In this document: one piece after another, positions 1 to 8,138 of the stretch
Position numbering within the stretch: position 1 is the stretch's first letter
Layout of the letters: each line of letters opens with the position of its first letter
Source: Myroides odoratus
Lineage (GTDB): Bacteria > Bacteroidota > Bacteroidia > Flavobacteriales > Flavobacteriaceae
DNA: 64,000 nucleotides
Assembly (NCBI RefSeq): GCF_001549985.1
Contig: NZ_LROZ01000015.1
Coordinates: forward strand, 16,990 to 80,989
Direction of reading: 5' to 3'
Notes under the pieces: generated by a model
What the model saw: only the letters and a program-made list of their open reading frames with translations
Database searches by the model: none
What the model was told of the DNA's origin: nothing
Position numbers and translations under genes: made by a program

Positions 1-62
1 TGCGGCAGTCTTGAAAACTGTTGACTGTAACAGGTCCGGGGGTTCGAATCCCTCTTTCTCCG
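1..62 (+). tRNA. tRNA-Ser(TGA), 5' end outside window
   Basis: Only the 3' part is present. The anticodon stem is GCAGT/ACTGT around the loop CTTGAAA, which puts anticodon TGA at 12-14. A long class II variable arm follows. The T-arm is GGGGG-TTCGAAT-CCCTC (38-54), and the 3' acceptor strand runs to a discriminator G at 62. No CCA is encoded. The last 13 bases lie inside the 14-bp repeat that bounds the downstream integrative element, so the gene serves as its attachment site and keeps an intact 3' end. Confidence 0.93.
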
Positions 63-63
63 C
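50..63 (+). repeat. Left attachment repeat (attL core)
   Basis: The 14-bp sequence CCCTCTTTCTCCGC covers the 3' strand of the T stem, the acceptor strand and the discriminator base of tRNA-Ser. It recurs exactly at 13032-13045. The flanking bases differ on both sides, so 14 bp is the full identity. Confidence 0.88.
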
Positions 64-107
64 TGATTTATAAAAGATAACTTTTTCAAAAGTCATCAAA
101 AAAGCAC

Positions 108-147
108 AAAACCTATGATTCTCAATGAATTATAGGTTTTTTCTTTT
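108..147 (+). terminator. Rho-independent terminator downstream of tRNA-Ser
   Basis: A 13-bp stem with one mismatch (108-120 with 128-140) has a 7-base loop and runs into TTTTTTCTTTTT. It lies between the tRNA and int and probably stops tRNA transcription inside the element. Confidence 0.8.
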
Positions 148-173
148 TTAGGGGTATCGCATTCTGTTCAAAA

Positions 174-232
174 GTGCACCTAAAAAGATTCGGGATTCGG
201 TGCACAAAAAAACATCTAAGCAATGTGCACCT
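174..232. repeat. Three GTGCACC motifs upstream of int
   Basis: GTGCACCT occurs at 174-181 and 225-232, and the inverted form GGTGCAC at 199-205. All three lie between the attachment core and the integrase gene. Short repeated motifs here are what arm-type integrase sites look like; that role is inferred from position only. Confidence 0.5.
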
Positions 233-233
233 T

Positions 234-333
234 TCAACTGAGCAAACCTAGACGCCAAAGGGTGCCAGAGAGTTTTAAACTGTGTTTTTGGAACGTTTTA
301 ATTCGACATTTATTAATATTTAAAACAGTTGAA
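234..333. repeat. TTCAACTG motifs near int (two of four copies)
   Basis: TTCAACTG occurs at 234-241 and inverted at 326-333, just before the int start. Further copies lie at 1691-1698, after int, and 2121-2128, upstream of the small HTH gene. Three of the four copies share the longer AATTCAACTGT or ATTCAACTGT core. The arrangement suggests integrase, excisionase or regulator sites. Confidence 0.45.
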
Positions 334-335
334 TT

Positions 336-1655
336 ATGTTAGAAAAACAGTTATCAATTAATTTCTTTCTCAAACCGAGTAGAGAGAAAAGTGATTTAAG
401 AGGTGTTTACCTTAGAATCACGGTAGATGGTATTCGCAAAGAGACTTCTCTAAGTCATAAATGGGATATCAACCGATGGAACCAAAAAGCAGGTCGTGCT
501 AATGGTGCGAAAGAAGATGCTAAAACTCTAAACTACATCTTAGATACAATCGTATCTAAGATTACCAAGTACAAATTAGAACTTTTAAGTAATGAAGAGC
601 CTATTACTGCCTCTGTGCTTATGGATTATATCCAAGGTAAAGGAACAAGTAAAGCTAAAGTTTTAGAAGAATTCCAAAAGCACAACGATGAAATCTTTAG
701 ACTTGTACCTAAAGAGTATGCTATTGGAACACATGAAAGGTATGTTACAGCAAGATCACATGTAGCTGAATATATTCGTTATGTATATGGTAAAGAAGAT
801 ATAGAGTTTAGAGAACTCAATTATGAGTTTGTACTTGGTTATGAGCATTATTTAAAGACCGTTAGAGCGTGTTCTAATAACACAGCTATAAAGTATATCT
901 CAAACTTCAAGAAAATTGTTTTACGAGCAGTTGCTAAGGGAATTATTGCTTCTAATCCATTTGTACAATACAAACCTAAAAAGACTAAACTCAACAAAAA
1001 ACCATTAAGCAAAGAAGAATTATCTATTTTAGAAAACAAAGAGTTTACCAATGAACGATTAGCAACTGTAAGAGATGTATTTGTTTTTCAGTGTTATACT
1101 GGTCTTGCCTATATTGATGTATTTCAACTAAAGAAAAGTGATATTACAAAAGATGAAGAAGGTAATCTGTGGATTAGAATTAACAGACAAAAGACAGATG
1201 CTAATATTACTATACCATTACTTCCAAAAGCTATTGAGATAATGGAAAAACATAAAGATCATCCTGATTGCATTGGAAAAGACGTAGTGCTTCCTGTTCG
1301 CTCTAATCAAAAGATGAATGAGTATTTAAAAGAGATTGCTTCACTTTGTGAAATAAGTGAACTAAACACACACAAAGCAAGAAGAACTTTTGGAAGTACT
1401 GTAACTCTTGGTAATGGTGTACCTATTCATGTAGTAAAAGAAATGTTAGGGCATCACTCTGTTAAGCAGACAGAGGAATACGCTCTAACAGAAGAAGAGT
1501 CTATCAAAACCGAAATGCAGAAATTAAAAGGTAAGCTTGAAATAAAAGCAAATAAACATGCTGATAGTTACACAGACTTAATTGAGAGTTTAAAAAATCT
1601 AAATCCTGATAAATTAGCTCAGCTAACTACTTTTATTAATCAGTTAAATGGATAA
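336..1655 (+). CDS. Tyrosine recombinase/integrase, IntDOT-like
   Basis: This 439-residue site-specific recombinase should catalyse integration and excision at tRNA-Ser. An N-terminal arm-binding and SAM-like region (about 1-210) precedes the catalytic domain. Visible catalytic residues are H346 and R349 (HKAR), H373 (LGHH) and Y382 (EEYAL). The first catalytic arginine is absent: the box normally reading TGLR reads TGLA, with A258. IntDOT of the Bacteroides element CTnDOT likewise lacks Arg I and is active, so this is a family trait rather than proof of inactivity. The gene lies next to the attachment site and repeated motifs. Confidence 0.93.
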   Translation: MLEKQLSINFFLKPSREKSDLRGVYLRITVDGIRKETSLSHKWDINRWNQKAGRANGAKEDAKTLNYILDTIVSKITKYKLELLSNEEPITASVLMDYIQGKGTSKAKVLEEFQKHNDEIFRLVPKEYAIGTHERYVTARSHVAEYIRYVYGKEDIEFRELNYEFVLGYEHYLKTVRACSNNTAIKYISNFKKIVLRAVAKGIIASNPFVQYKPKKTKLNKKPLSKEELSILENKEFTNERLATVRDVFVFQCYTGLAYIDVFQLKKSDITKDEEGNLWIRINRQKTDANITIPLLPKAIEIMEKHKDHPDCIGKDVVLPVRSNQKMNEYLKEIASLCEISELNTHKARRTFGSTVTLGNGVPIHVVKEMLGHHSVKQTEEYALTEEESIKTEMQKLKGKLEIKANKHADSYTDLIESLKNLNPDKLAQLTTFINQLNG

Positions 1656-1690
1656 TAAAACTCCCTTGGATTCTCTACATTTTATAATAA

Positions 1691-2128
1691 TTCAACTGTC
1701 ATATTTGTAGCACAGAATTCGAGGGAGTCAATTTTCAACCTTTTTAATGAGTAGAAGTTAGCTTCTACTCATTAAAAAGGTTCATAATATCTTTGCGGTT
1801 GTAGTAATACGAACCAAGTATTTTGCGACACTGCAATTTACCACTGATGCGTAGTGTTTGTAGTGAAGCTGGCGAGATACTGAGTAATTGCCTTGCTACT
1901 TTTGCCTTTACCCAATCAAGAGAATTCTCTTTGTTTTGCTTAGCTAGGATTTCTTTTAGCTCTCCAATGATTGTTTGTGCAAACAATCTTAAATCTTCTT
2001 TTGTGATTTGATTTTCCATGATAGTTGTTTTTTAGGTTAAACAACTAAGGTAAAGTAGTTGCCAAAAGGTTTATATCCTTTTGAACATTGATGTACTCTT
2101 TGGCTATAATAAATAAATTATTCAACTG
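1691..2128. repeat. TTCAACTG motifs flanking the HTH gene (two of four copies)
   Basis: Copies lie at 1691-1698 and 2121-2128, in the gaps on either side of the 84-residue HTH gene. Together with the two copies before int, they bracket both recombination-related genes. Confidence 0.45.
1765..2019 (-). CDS. Small helix-turn-helix protein, possible excisionase
   Basis: This 84-residue protein has a C-terminal HTH of the MerR/excisionase-like (HTH_17) kind: VKAKVARQLLSISPASLQTL followed by the recognition segment and YYYNRKDIMNLF. Such genes accompany integrases in Bacteroidota elements and act as excision factors or regulators. It is convergent with int and has TTCAACTG motifs on both sides. 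The exact role is inferred from context. Confidence 0.75.
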   Translation of the reverse strand: MENQITKEDLRLFAQTIIGELKEILAKQNKENSLDWVKAKVARQLLSISPASLQTLRISGKLQCRKILGSYYYNRKDIMNLFNE

Positions 2129-2214
2129 TAATAAGAGCTTTGATTTAAAAGTAATATTCTATTTTAAATACTATCTTTATAAGATATAGACCACTTATAA
2201 TAAAGCTATTCATA

Positions 2215-4167
2215 ATGCGTAGAATTATTTTTTTCTCTAAAGACGATTTGGCGTCGTATTCAATGTTAAATCAAATAGATGAATTCTTCAAAAATAAATC
2301 TTATCAATCATCAGTAACAACGATTAATGATTTACTCGAAAAACAACATATCATACTTTATATGGACAACGATTTTGTTCATGATACGTGGACTAATGAA
2401 GAAATAATTGATTATAAGAAACTAACTAAAACTTTCAAAGAAGAAATTAGTTTGTATTTTCGATCATTAACTACAGAAAAAATATCAGCTTTCTACAATA
2501 AAATAAGATTCGATTATTATTCAACATTCTGGCTTCTACTAAATAAAACTGGGGTTTACAAAATGTTTTCAAATGAGGATTTAACTGAGTTATTAAAAAA
2601 CAATAGAACATCATTGAGAGATGTCTTATATTGTAAGAACATTGTTACTCATTTTGATTCAGAAATTAGTTCACATATCATACAGAACTCCAAAAATGCA
2701 GAAATTTTGTTAGATTACTACGAAGCACATCATGATAGAGTTCCAAAAGAAATGTTTTTTCCTAAATCATTAACATTAGATAAACGAGAAGCAATTATAT
2801 GTAATTATCTGGATAATGAAGATGCAAATTTAAACTATGTAAGATTAATCAAGTCAAGTAAAGATTCGGATCATCTTAAATTCTCTGATAAGATTAAATT
2901 TAAAGCAAAAAGAATTTCAAAAAAACTTAATGACGATATTCGCGATAGTGATTACTCAATCAATATACGAAAAGGTGTTTCATTATCAGAAGATCAGGAA
3001 GAGATAAAGAAAGTAATATTTAAAAATAACGTAAAGATTATTTCTTATAGTAAAAAGAGACTGTTAGAAAATAGTGATAAAATTATTCTATTTAAGAATT
3101 TTAAAACGGTTTTTGAATTGCTAGATAAGCAAGGAGGTATAAATTTATTAGCTAGGAAGCGTGAAATTGATACGTTTGAATCTACTATAGGTATCAATTC
3201 TAAAAATGATTACTTTTTATCTCATTCATTTTATGAAAAAAGAATGAACTCTTTATTATCATTTGAAGTTTACAAAATAGCACTTGATACAATAAATATT
3301 AGTTTTGAAAATTTGATAGAAAATTACGTAAACAACTACTTAAACCAAACATTTAATATCAATTACTTTAAGTTACATCTTCCTAGTTCAACATCAACTT
3401 ATCTTGAAAAAATTAGGTTAATAGTACCTGAATTTGAATCAATTCTTGAACAATATAAATTGTATGTAGAAGACGATATTGTAGATTATGAACTCTTACA
3501 AGTAAGTACTAAAACCTCAAAGTTTAATACAATACCATCAATACTTGAAAATAAGTATATTTATCCAAAAGGAGAAGAATACAATAAACTTATTCATACT
3601 TTCTTTAGTACGAATAGTTATTTGTTTAATTATGAAAAGCATAAGGATAAATATCAAAGTTTATTTCATCTATTAGTAGACCCAAATTATGCGTTGACTA
3701 GGGATGATTTTAATACTACTCAAAATGAATACTTACAACACTTTTTTGATTCAAATTACATTCGAGAATCGAAGAAAGGTAATATAGAAATTATTGATTT
3801 AGAGTTTTTTTATATTCTTTTTCTTTTTAGTACTTATGACGTCATAAGTTATTGGCACTTACCTATAAGTATTAGAAAAAAGATAGTCTTATTAGACACA
3901 AAAGGAATGGTGAAATTTTCGAATAAGTTGCTGACAACAGCAGAGCAAGAATATTTTGATTTTTATTTAAACAATCGTTTCAGTAATGGTTTGTGGTTAA
4001 GGAATAAATATGTTCATGCAACGAATAGCCATGATGAAGAAATTCAAAAGGATGATTATCGCACACTCCTTGTACTTATGGTACTTTTGATTTTAAAAAT
4101 TGAAGATGATTTAAGTCTTGCATGTAAGATATTAAAAGAAAACACATTAAATGTAATGGATAAATAA
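2215..4167 (+). CDS. Large uncharacterised protein with C-terminal HEPN-like motif
   Basis: This 650-residue protein has no signal peptide or membrane segment, and I do not recognise its overall family. Near the C-terminus it has LWLRNKYVHAT, in which R596 and H601 fit the R-N-x3-H form of the HEPN RNase motif. A helical segment rich in Leu and Ile follows (RTLLVLMVLLILKIEDD). HEPN nucleases are common toxins and antiviral effectors. The N-terminal 550 residues are Lys, Asn and Ile rich and could be a sensor or substrate-recognition part. The gene is convergent with the next one, 15 bp away, which also carries an R-x-H motif. The HEPN assignment is motif-based. Confidence 0.55.
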   Translation: MRRIIFFSKDDLASYSMLNQIDEFFKNKSYQSSVTTINDLLEKQHIILYMDNDFVHDTWTNEEIIDYKKLTKTFKEEISLYFRSLTTEKISAFYNKIRFDYYSTFWLLLNKTGVYKMFSNEDLTELLKNNRTSLRDVLYCKNIVTHFDSEISSHIIQNSKNAEILLDYYEAHHDRVPKEMFFPKSLTLDKREAIICNYLDNEDANLNYVRLIKSSKDSDHLKFSDKIKFKAKRISKKLNDDIRDSDYSINIRKGVSLSEDQEEIKKVIFKNNVKIISYSKKRLLENSDKIILFKNFKTVFELLDKQGGINLLARKREIDTFESTIGINSKNDYFLSHSFYEKRMNSLLSFEVYKIALDTINISFENLIENYVNNYLNQTFNINYFKLHLPSSTSTYLEKIRLIVPEFESILEQYKLYVEDDIVDYELLQVSTKTSKFNTIPSILENKYIYPKGEEYNKLIHTFFSTNSYLFNYEKHKDKYQSLFHLLVDPNYALTRDDFNTTQNEYLQHFFDSNYIRESKKGNIEIIDLEFFYILFLFSTYDVISYWHLPISIRKKIVLLDTKGMVKFSNKLLTTAEQEYFDFYLNNRFSNGLWLRNKYVHATNSHDEEIQKDDYRTLLVLMVLLILKIEDDLSLACKILKENTLNVMDK

Positions 4168-4170
4168 AAA

Positions 4171-4197
4171 ACAAGAGAGGAGTTAGACCTCTCTTGT
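4171..4197 (-). terminator. Terminator of the minus-strand HEPN-like gene
   Basis: A perfect 10-bp stem (4171-4180 with 4188-4197) lies between the convergent genes. In the minus direction it is followed by a T-rich run, the complement of AAATAAAAAA. The stop codon of the minus-strand gene lies inside the hairpin. Confidence 0.7.
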
Positions 4198-5778
4198 GCT
4201 TGTAATTATTTTTAATTCAGCTTGTAATTGAGTAATTAGTTCTAATAGTACTTCTGTTTTTTCTGTATCAAAATTAATAAGTCGTTGATGTAGGACTCTA
4301 TAGTAATCTAATAAAGAAAAAAACTTGGTACCGAATTTATCAAATAAGTATTGATACTTAATTAAGTCAGTATTCACATTTACACAAAGCAACCATAAAG
4401 AATAGCTAGATAAGTAATTAGGTAAGTATGATAAATGAGCTAATATATATGTCCTACAAAATGACATAAAATAAAGTGATAGTAGATAAGGAATACTTTG
4501 CTTGCATTCTTGGTTCTTTTTTAGTTTCTGTAGTTTTTTGAGTAGTTCTTTAGCAGTATTATTAGTAACAGAATTATAGTAATATAGATCAGTATATAAG
4601 GATTCGTGAGGGACTAACCAATGTAGTGATGCATTATGTTGACTAGATGAATAAATCTTGTTCTCATTTTTTATGATGTCAGCAAAGAAATCTTGTGAGC
4701 AGTATAATTCTGTTTGAATCCATATTTTAGTATGAGCTATAATAACAAAGTTCGTTTGCTTATTAAACTTATCTTGTAAACTTGATTCCAAATTCTTAAT
4801 CTGTTCATTTGCAAACTTATCACCTATGATAAGAAGATAGTAAATAGTTTGGCTACCAAGAATTAACATTTGGTACAGATAAATTTCTTCTATACGCTGA
4901 TTTTGATTTAAGCATCTTTCAATGATGATATCATTAAAAGTATCTTGCTTATTTAGTTCTAAATTTACCTCTGTAGTCGTAGGAATGGATGTTGGGTGTT
5001 TGATTAAACGTTTTAAAGACTTAAAGCGGTCTTGAACAAAATTATGAAGAGTGTTTTCAACATTATTAAAAGCCTCAAAGCACTCATGGTAATAAACTTC
5101 TCTATCCTCTTCGATTGCTTCTTTTACTCTGCCTATTAAAGCGATAAGGTAATATTCCTCTTCATTTCTTTTAAGAAATAAACTTTCAATCTCTGGATTA
5201 AACTTGCTGATTGCTTTTATTCGTTGGTGCAGATTATTGATTGGGCTGATATGCCCTACATATAGTTCTTCTAAATATTGTAAGTGTAATTCTAATATAC
5301 GCTCGTATAGGAGAAATACACTTGAAATAGCGTCTAAAGACTTATACTTATTAAGTTCAGAACTCAAAAGATCATAATCTTGAAAATATCTCTCTTTATA
5401 AATATTGTACTGATTATTAAATTCTTTGAAACTTCTTGTAGCGAGTTTAGTAAAATCAATTTCTTCTTGCAGATAAATTAGATGCTCTTCTTGGTAGATA
5501 AGCTCTATTAGTGGATAACCATGTTTAAACTTGTATTTCAAAGAGTCATAATCAAATAACAATACTATGATACCGTAGTTCTTAAATAGTTTTTTAATTC
5601 CTTTGCGATTGGCAATAATGTCAATATCACTTCTATTATTTAGGTGTATAAGTAAATAGGAAGTCATCTCTATATTATTACTACAATAGTAAATTTCTAG
5701 TACAGAAGGAAACTTTGCAATAATCTCTTTAAGCTGATTACTTAAAAAGTCGTTGATAGATAAAATAGTTGTTTTCAT
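4183..5778 (-). CDS. Uncharacterised protein with C-terminal HEPN-like motif
   Basis: This soluble 531-residue protein resembles large proteins I associate with Bacteroidota integrative elements and annotated as HEPN-domain proteins. The C-terminal helical region contains FCRTYILAHLSYLPNYLSSY, where R442 and H448 fit an R-x5-H HEPN motif. A SDIDII segment near residue 55 recalls the D-x-D strand of minimal nucleotidyltransferases that pair with HEPN proteins, but the upstream glycine-serine motif is not clear. The middle part (about 270-360) is alpha/beta in character. The start is the ATG at 5778. Function is unknown; an MNT/HEPN-type toxin or element regulator is possible. Confidence 0.5.
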   Translation of the reverse strand: MKTTILSINDFLSNQLKEIIAKFPSVLEIYYCSNNIEMTSYLLIHLNNRSDIDIIANRKGIKKLFKNYGIIVLLFDYDSLKYKFKHGYPLIELIYQEEHLIYLQEEIDFTKLATRSFKEFNNQYNIYKERYFQDYDLLSSELNKYKSLDAISSVFLLYERILELHLQYLEELYVGHISPINNLHQRIKAISKFNPEIESLFLKRNEEEYYLIALIGRVKEAIEEDREVYYHECFEAFNNVENTLHNFVQDRFKSLKRLIKHPTSIPTTTEVNLELNKQDTFNDIIIERCLNQNQRIEEIYLYQMLILGSQTIYYLLIIGDKFANEQIKNLESSLQDKFNKQTNFVIIAHTKIWIQTELYCSQDFFADIIKNENKIYSSSQHNASLHWLVPHESLYTDLYYYNSVTNNTAKELLKKLQKLKKNQECKQSIPYLLSLYFMSFCRTYILAHLSYLPNYLSSYSLWLLCVNVNTDLIKYQYLFDKFGTKFFSLLDYYRVLHQRLINFDTEKTEVLLELITQLQAELKIITSTREV

Positions 5779-5925
5779 AATTATTGAGTTTTTTTGATTT
5801 GATTAAAATTCAATAGAACTCATAGAGTAAACTATTCTACTTATGAAGTATAATATTCTCATTATGGGATATTTTACAAGATATTTTTATAACTTTACCT
5901 TTCAATCTTTTTAAATCATTGGCTT

Positions 5926-5933
5926 TATCTTTG
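5926..5933 (+). promoter_or_regulatory. Putative -7 box (TATCTTTG) of the Xre regulator gene
   Basis: It matches the Bacteroidota consensus TAnnTTTG exactly, 25 bp before the ATG at 5959. No convincing -33 TTG is seen at the usual distance. Confidence 0.5.
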
Positions 5934-5958
5934 AGCCTTCTTAACTCAGCTATTAATT

Positions 5959-6366
5959 ATGGAACATAAAATACATCAAGGAAGAAATGTAAAGCGTTTT
6001 AGAGAAATGCTTGGAATCAAACAAGAAGTTCTTGCTTTTGATTTAGGGGAAGATTGGAATCAAAAAAAGATATCTGTTTTGGAACAGAAAGAGGTAATTG
6101 ATAATTCACTACTACAACAAATATCAAAGGTGCTTAAAATACCAGTGGAAGCAATTGAGAACTTTGATGAACAACAAGCTATTAATATTATTTCAAGTAC
6201 ATTTAATGATACTCAGGGATTGATAAATTATAATCCTGTATTTAATAATAACACAATTGATAAAATAGTTCAGCTTCACGAAGAAAAAATAGCTTTGTAT
6301 GAGCGTATGCTCAAAGAGAAAGAAGAAATGATGGCTCGTTTAGAGAAATTGATTCAAACTAAGTAG
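5959..6366 (+). CDS. Xre-family HTH regulator with C-terminal coiled coil
   Basis: This 135-residue protein starts with a Cro/CI-type HTH (about 7-60; RFREMLGIKQEVLAFDLG is helix 1 to the turn). A charged coiled coil (about 105-135; KIVQLHEEKIALYERMLKEK) probably mediates dimerisation. It resembles small regulators of Bacteroidota conjugative elements. It is transcribed away from the HEPN-like gene at 4183-5778, so it could control that gene, itself, or element genes. Confidence 0.82.
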   Translation: MEHKIHQGRNVKRFREMLGIKQEVLAFDLGEDWNQKKISVLEQKEVIDNSLLQQISKVLKIPVEAIENFDEQQAINIISSTFNDTQGLINYNPVFNNNTIDKIVQLHEEKIALYERMLKEKEEMMARLEKLIQTK

Positions 6367-6389
6367 ATATAAGTTTCTATATATAGTAG

Positions 6390-6430
6390 AAAAAAGGTAG
6401 AATTACTATGGATGGTATTCTACCTTTTTT
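6390..6430. terminator. Bidirectional terminator between convergent genes
   Basis: Stem GGTAGAAT (6396-6403) with ATTCTACC (6417-6424), flanked by A-run and T-run. It serves the Xre gene and the convergent 176-residue gene. Confidence 0.8.
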
Positions 6431-6442
6431 TGCTTATTCAGA

Positions 6443-6973
6443 TTATTCATCCCTCTGATATAATAACCAGCATGCCTCTATCAATCTATTTATACTAATA
6501 AAAGAGGTATTAACTTCTATTGATGGTGGTTCTATAAAGTCTCCAAGTGCAAACTGTGTTATTTCAAATAAATCAGTTTCTAACTTAACTACAGATTGTT
6601 TTTCAAAAACATTCTCTAATGCTAAATAAGGGTTTAAATACTCATCTTGTGAAAGTGAGCCCAAAAATGTCATTAATTTGGATACTTCTGATTTGTCTAT
6701 TGGATTTATCGAATAATATTTTTTTGAGTTGCTTACTATCTTATAACTGCAACGTACAGTCGAACGTAGTAAAGAATAGATCAAAAAAACTATATGAGGG
6801 GTTTTCTGTAGATAAATTTCACTTTTATGAGTATGATTCATTAATTCTGATAGATGCAATTTTAACTCAGGAGGGTGAACTACATCAAATAAGCAGTACA
6901 ACATATAATAAGGATTCTTGATTGGTTCTCCATACCACATATGGGCTTCTAAAGAAAATTTTACTTTTTTCAT
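6443..6973 (-). CDS. Hypothetical protein of the integrative element
   Basis: This 176-residue soluble protein has no recognised domain. It carries aromatic-rich segments (MWYGEPIKNPYYMLYCLF) and a C-terminal ISINRLIEACWLLYQRDE. It is convergent with the Xre regulator and shares a bidirectional terminator with it. I see no membrane segment and no catalytic motif. Confidence 0.65.
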   Translation of the reverse strand: MKKVKFSLEAHMWYGEPIKNPYYMLYCLFDVVHPPELKLHLSELMNHTHKSEIYLQKTPHIVFLIYSLLRSTVRCSYKIVSNSKKYYSINPIDKSEVSKLMTFLGSLSQDEYLNPYLALENVFEKQSVVKLETDLFEITQFALGDFIEPPSIEVNTSFISINRLIEACWLLYQRDE

Positions 6974-7301
6974 AATTCTTGTCTTTTATGGTTTGTTTAA
7001 AAGTATCATGCTCTATATCAGTAAACTATTCACTTTAAAAGATAAATTATCTTCTATAAAAGTATTGCTACTTTAAAAAGATAAGACTCATTAAAACATA
7101 GAAAATCAGAACTAAAAGAAAAGAATTATTAGATTTTATTTTTATTAATAATTGCACAAAGTTAGGCAATGCCTAGCGGTTCGCTAACAAGAAATTCCCC
7201 CATAAATGCTTGACTAAAGTCTTCGCTTTATTGCGTTGCTTCTTGTGCTCGCTAAGCCATTACCAATTGTGGCTCCATAATTAATTTAAAAATTTAATAG
7301 T
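6974..7301. other. Intergenic region with long structured element
   Basis: The 328-bp gap between divergent genes is AT-rich up to about 7145. It then holds the 117-bp nested inverted-repeat element described separately (7155-7271). The ATG of the JAB gene follows 30 bp later. Confidence 0.6.
7155..7271. other. Nested inverted-repeat element upstream of the JAB gene
   Basis: Arms pair in order from the outside: CACAA (7155-7159) with TTGTG (7267-7271), AATG near 7168-7171 with CATT at 7258-7261, TAGCG (7174-7178) with CGCTA (7250-7254), and ACAAGAA (7187-7193) with TTCTTGT (7240-7246). TAGCG can instead form a local hairpin with CGCTA at 7182-7186. Local GC content is higher than the surroundings. 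It could be a structured RNA leader, a replication or transfer origin, or a recombination site. Confidence 0.55.
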
Positions 7302-7772
7302 ATGGAAACTACAGTTTTAAACACAGAATGGCTTATCGCATCAGAAGTAGAATTGATTTACAAATCAAAAGTGAAGGCTTCACAGAGACCTCAAATTACA
7401 TCTTCTTACAGTGCATATCAAATAGCATTAAAAGCTTGGGATAGTAACAAGATCGAATTATTAGAACAGTTTAAAGTACTTATGCTTTCAAACAACAATA
7501 AAGTACTTGGAGTATTAGAAGTTTCCTCAGGAGGGATAACAGGTACAATAGTAGATTTAAGAATCATTTTCTCCGCTCTTTTAAAAGCACATGCTACAGC
7601 ATTCTTGATTGTACATAATCATCCGTCAGGAAAATTAGCTCCAAGTGATGCTGATAGGCAAATTACAAGAAAGATTAAAGAAGCAAGCAAAATACTTGAT
7701 ATTACGCTTTTAGATCATTTAATTATAACAGCAGAGAGTTACTACTCTTTTGCAGATGAAGGCACCTTATAG
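7302..7772 (+). CDS. JAB/MPN-domain RadC-like protein
   Basis: This 156-residue protein has the RadC-type JAMM metalloprotease signature, HNHPSG followed by PSDAD (residues about 106-118), and the C-terminal LLDHLIITAESYYSFADEG. It lacks the N-terminal helix-hairpin-helix region of full-length RadC, as is usual for the short copies on Bacteroidota mobile elements. Its biochemical role is not established; DNA repair or anti-restriction has been suggested for relatives. The stop codon lies in a terminator-like hairpin. Confidence 0.88.
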   Translation: METTVLNTEWLIASEVELIYKSKVKASQRPQITSSYSAYQIALKAWDSNKIELLEQFKVLMLSNNNKVLGVLEVSSGGITGTIVDLRIIFSALLKAHATAFLIVHNHPSGKLAPSDADRQITRKIKEASKILDITLLDHLIITAESYYSFADEGTL

Positions 7773-7832
7773 GGTGCCTTTGTTATTTTAAGATGTAAAA
7801 CTGTAAAAGCACCTTTACAGTTTTACATTTTT
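7759..7832. terminator. Two consecutive hairpins between convergent genes
   Basis: The first stem is AAGGCACC (7759-7766) with GGTGCCTT (7773-7780), followed by a T-rich stretch. The second is a perfect 13-bp stem (7795-7807 with 7814-7826) followed by ATTTTTATTG. They end the JAB gene and, read the other way, the DUF3408-like pair. Confidence 0.75.
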
Positions 7833-7850
7833 ATTGTTTTATTGAAATAC

Positions 7851-8138
7851 TTAAAAGATAGGTTTGTTCTTTTCATTAAAGCTTGTGGTTATCTCTTGTT
7901 CGAATTCGTTAAAGTGATGCTCTAATAGATTGTTTATATAAGTATAGACAGATACCTTATTTTCGCCTATTACTTGGACTATACGGTTTAACTTCTTATG
8001 GAAGTCAGGTCGAATATAGACCGTTTTACCATCTTTTGCTTTAGTAGATACTTCTTTTAAAAAAGTATCTACATAATTCTCTATACTCTTAGTCGTTTGT
8101 ACTTGAGCTGATTCTCTTAATTGATTAAGTTTTTCCAT
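7851..8138 (-). CDS. DUF3408-like protein (second of a tandem pair)
   Basis: This 95-residue protein has the C-terminal pattern of DUF3408 proteins from Bacteroides conjugative transposons: KTVYIRPDFHKKLNRIVQVI followed by a YINNLLEHHFNEF helix. It is a paralogue of the gene upstream of it. The upstream TAA overlaps this ATG by one base (TAATG), which suggests translational coupling. Relatives sit with ParA-like and transfer genes and may bind DNA through a ribbon-helix-helix-like fold; no ParA gene is present here. Confidence 0.75.
   Translation of the reverse strand: MEKLNQLRESAQVQTTKSIENYVDTFLKEVSTKAKDGKTVYIRPDFHKKLNRIVQVIGENKVSVYTYINNLLEHHFNEFEQEITTSFNEKNKPIF

Noticed and set aside
1101..1109. 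Inactive integrase because Arg I is missing
   Set aside because: The active IntDOT recombinase has the same absence, and the other catalytic residues are intact.
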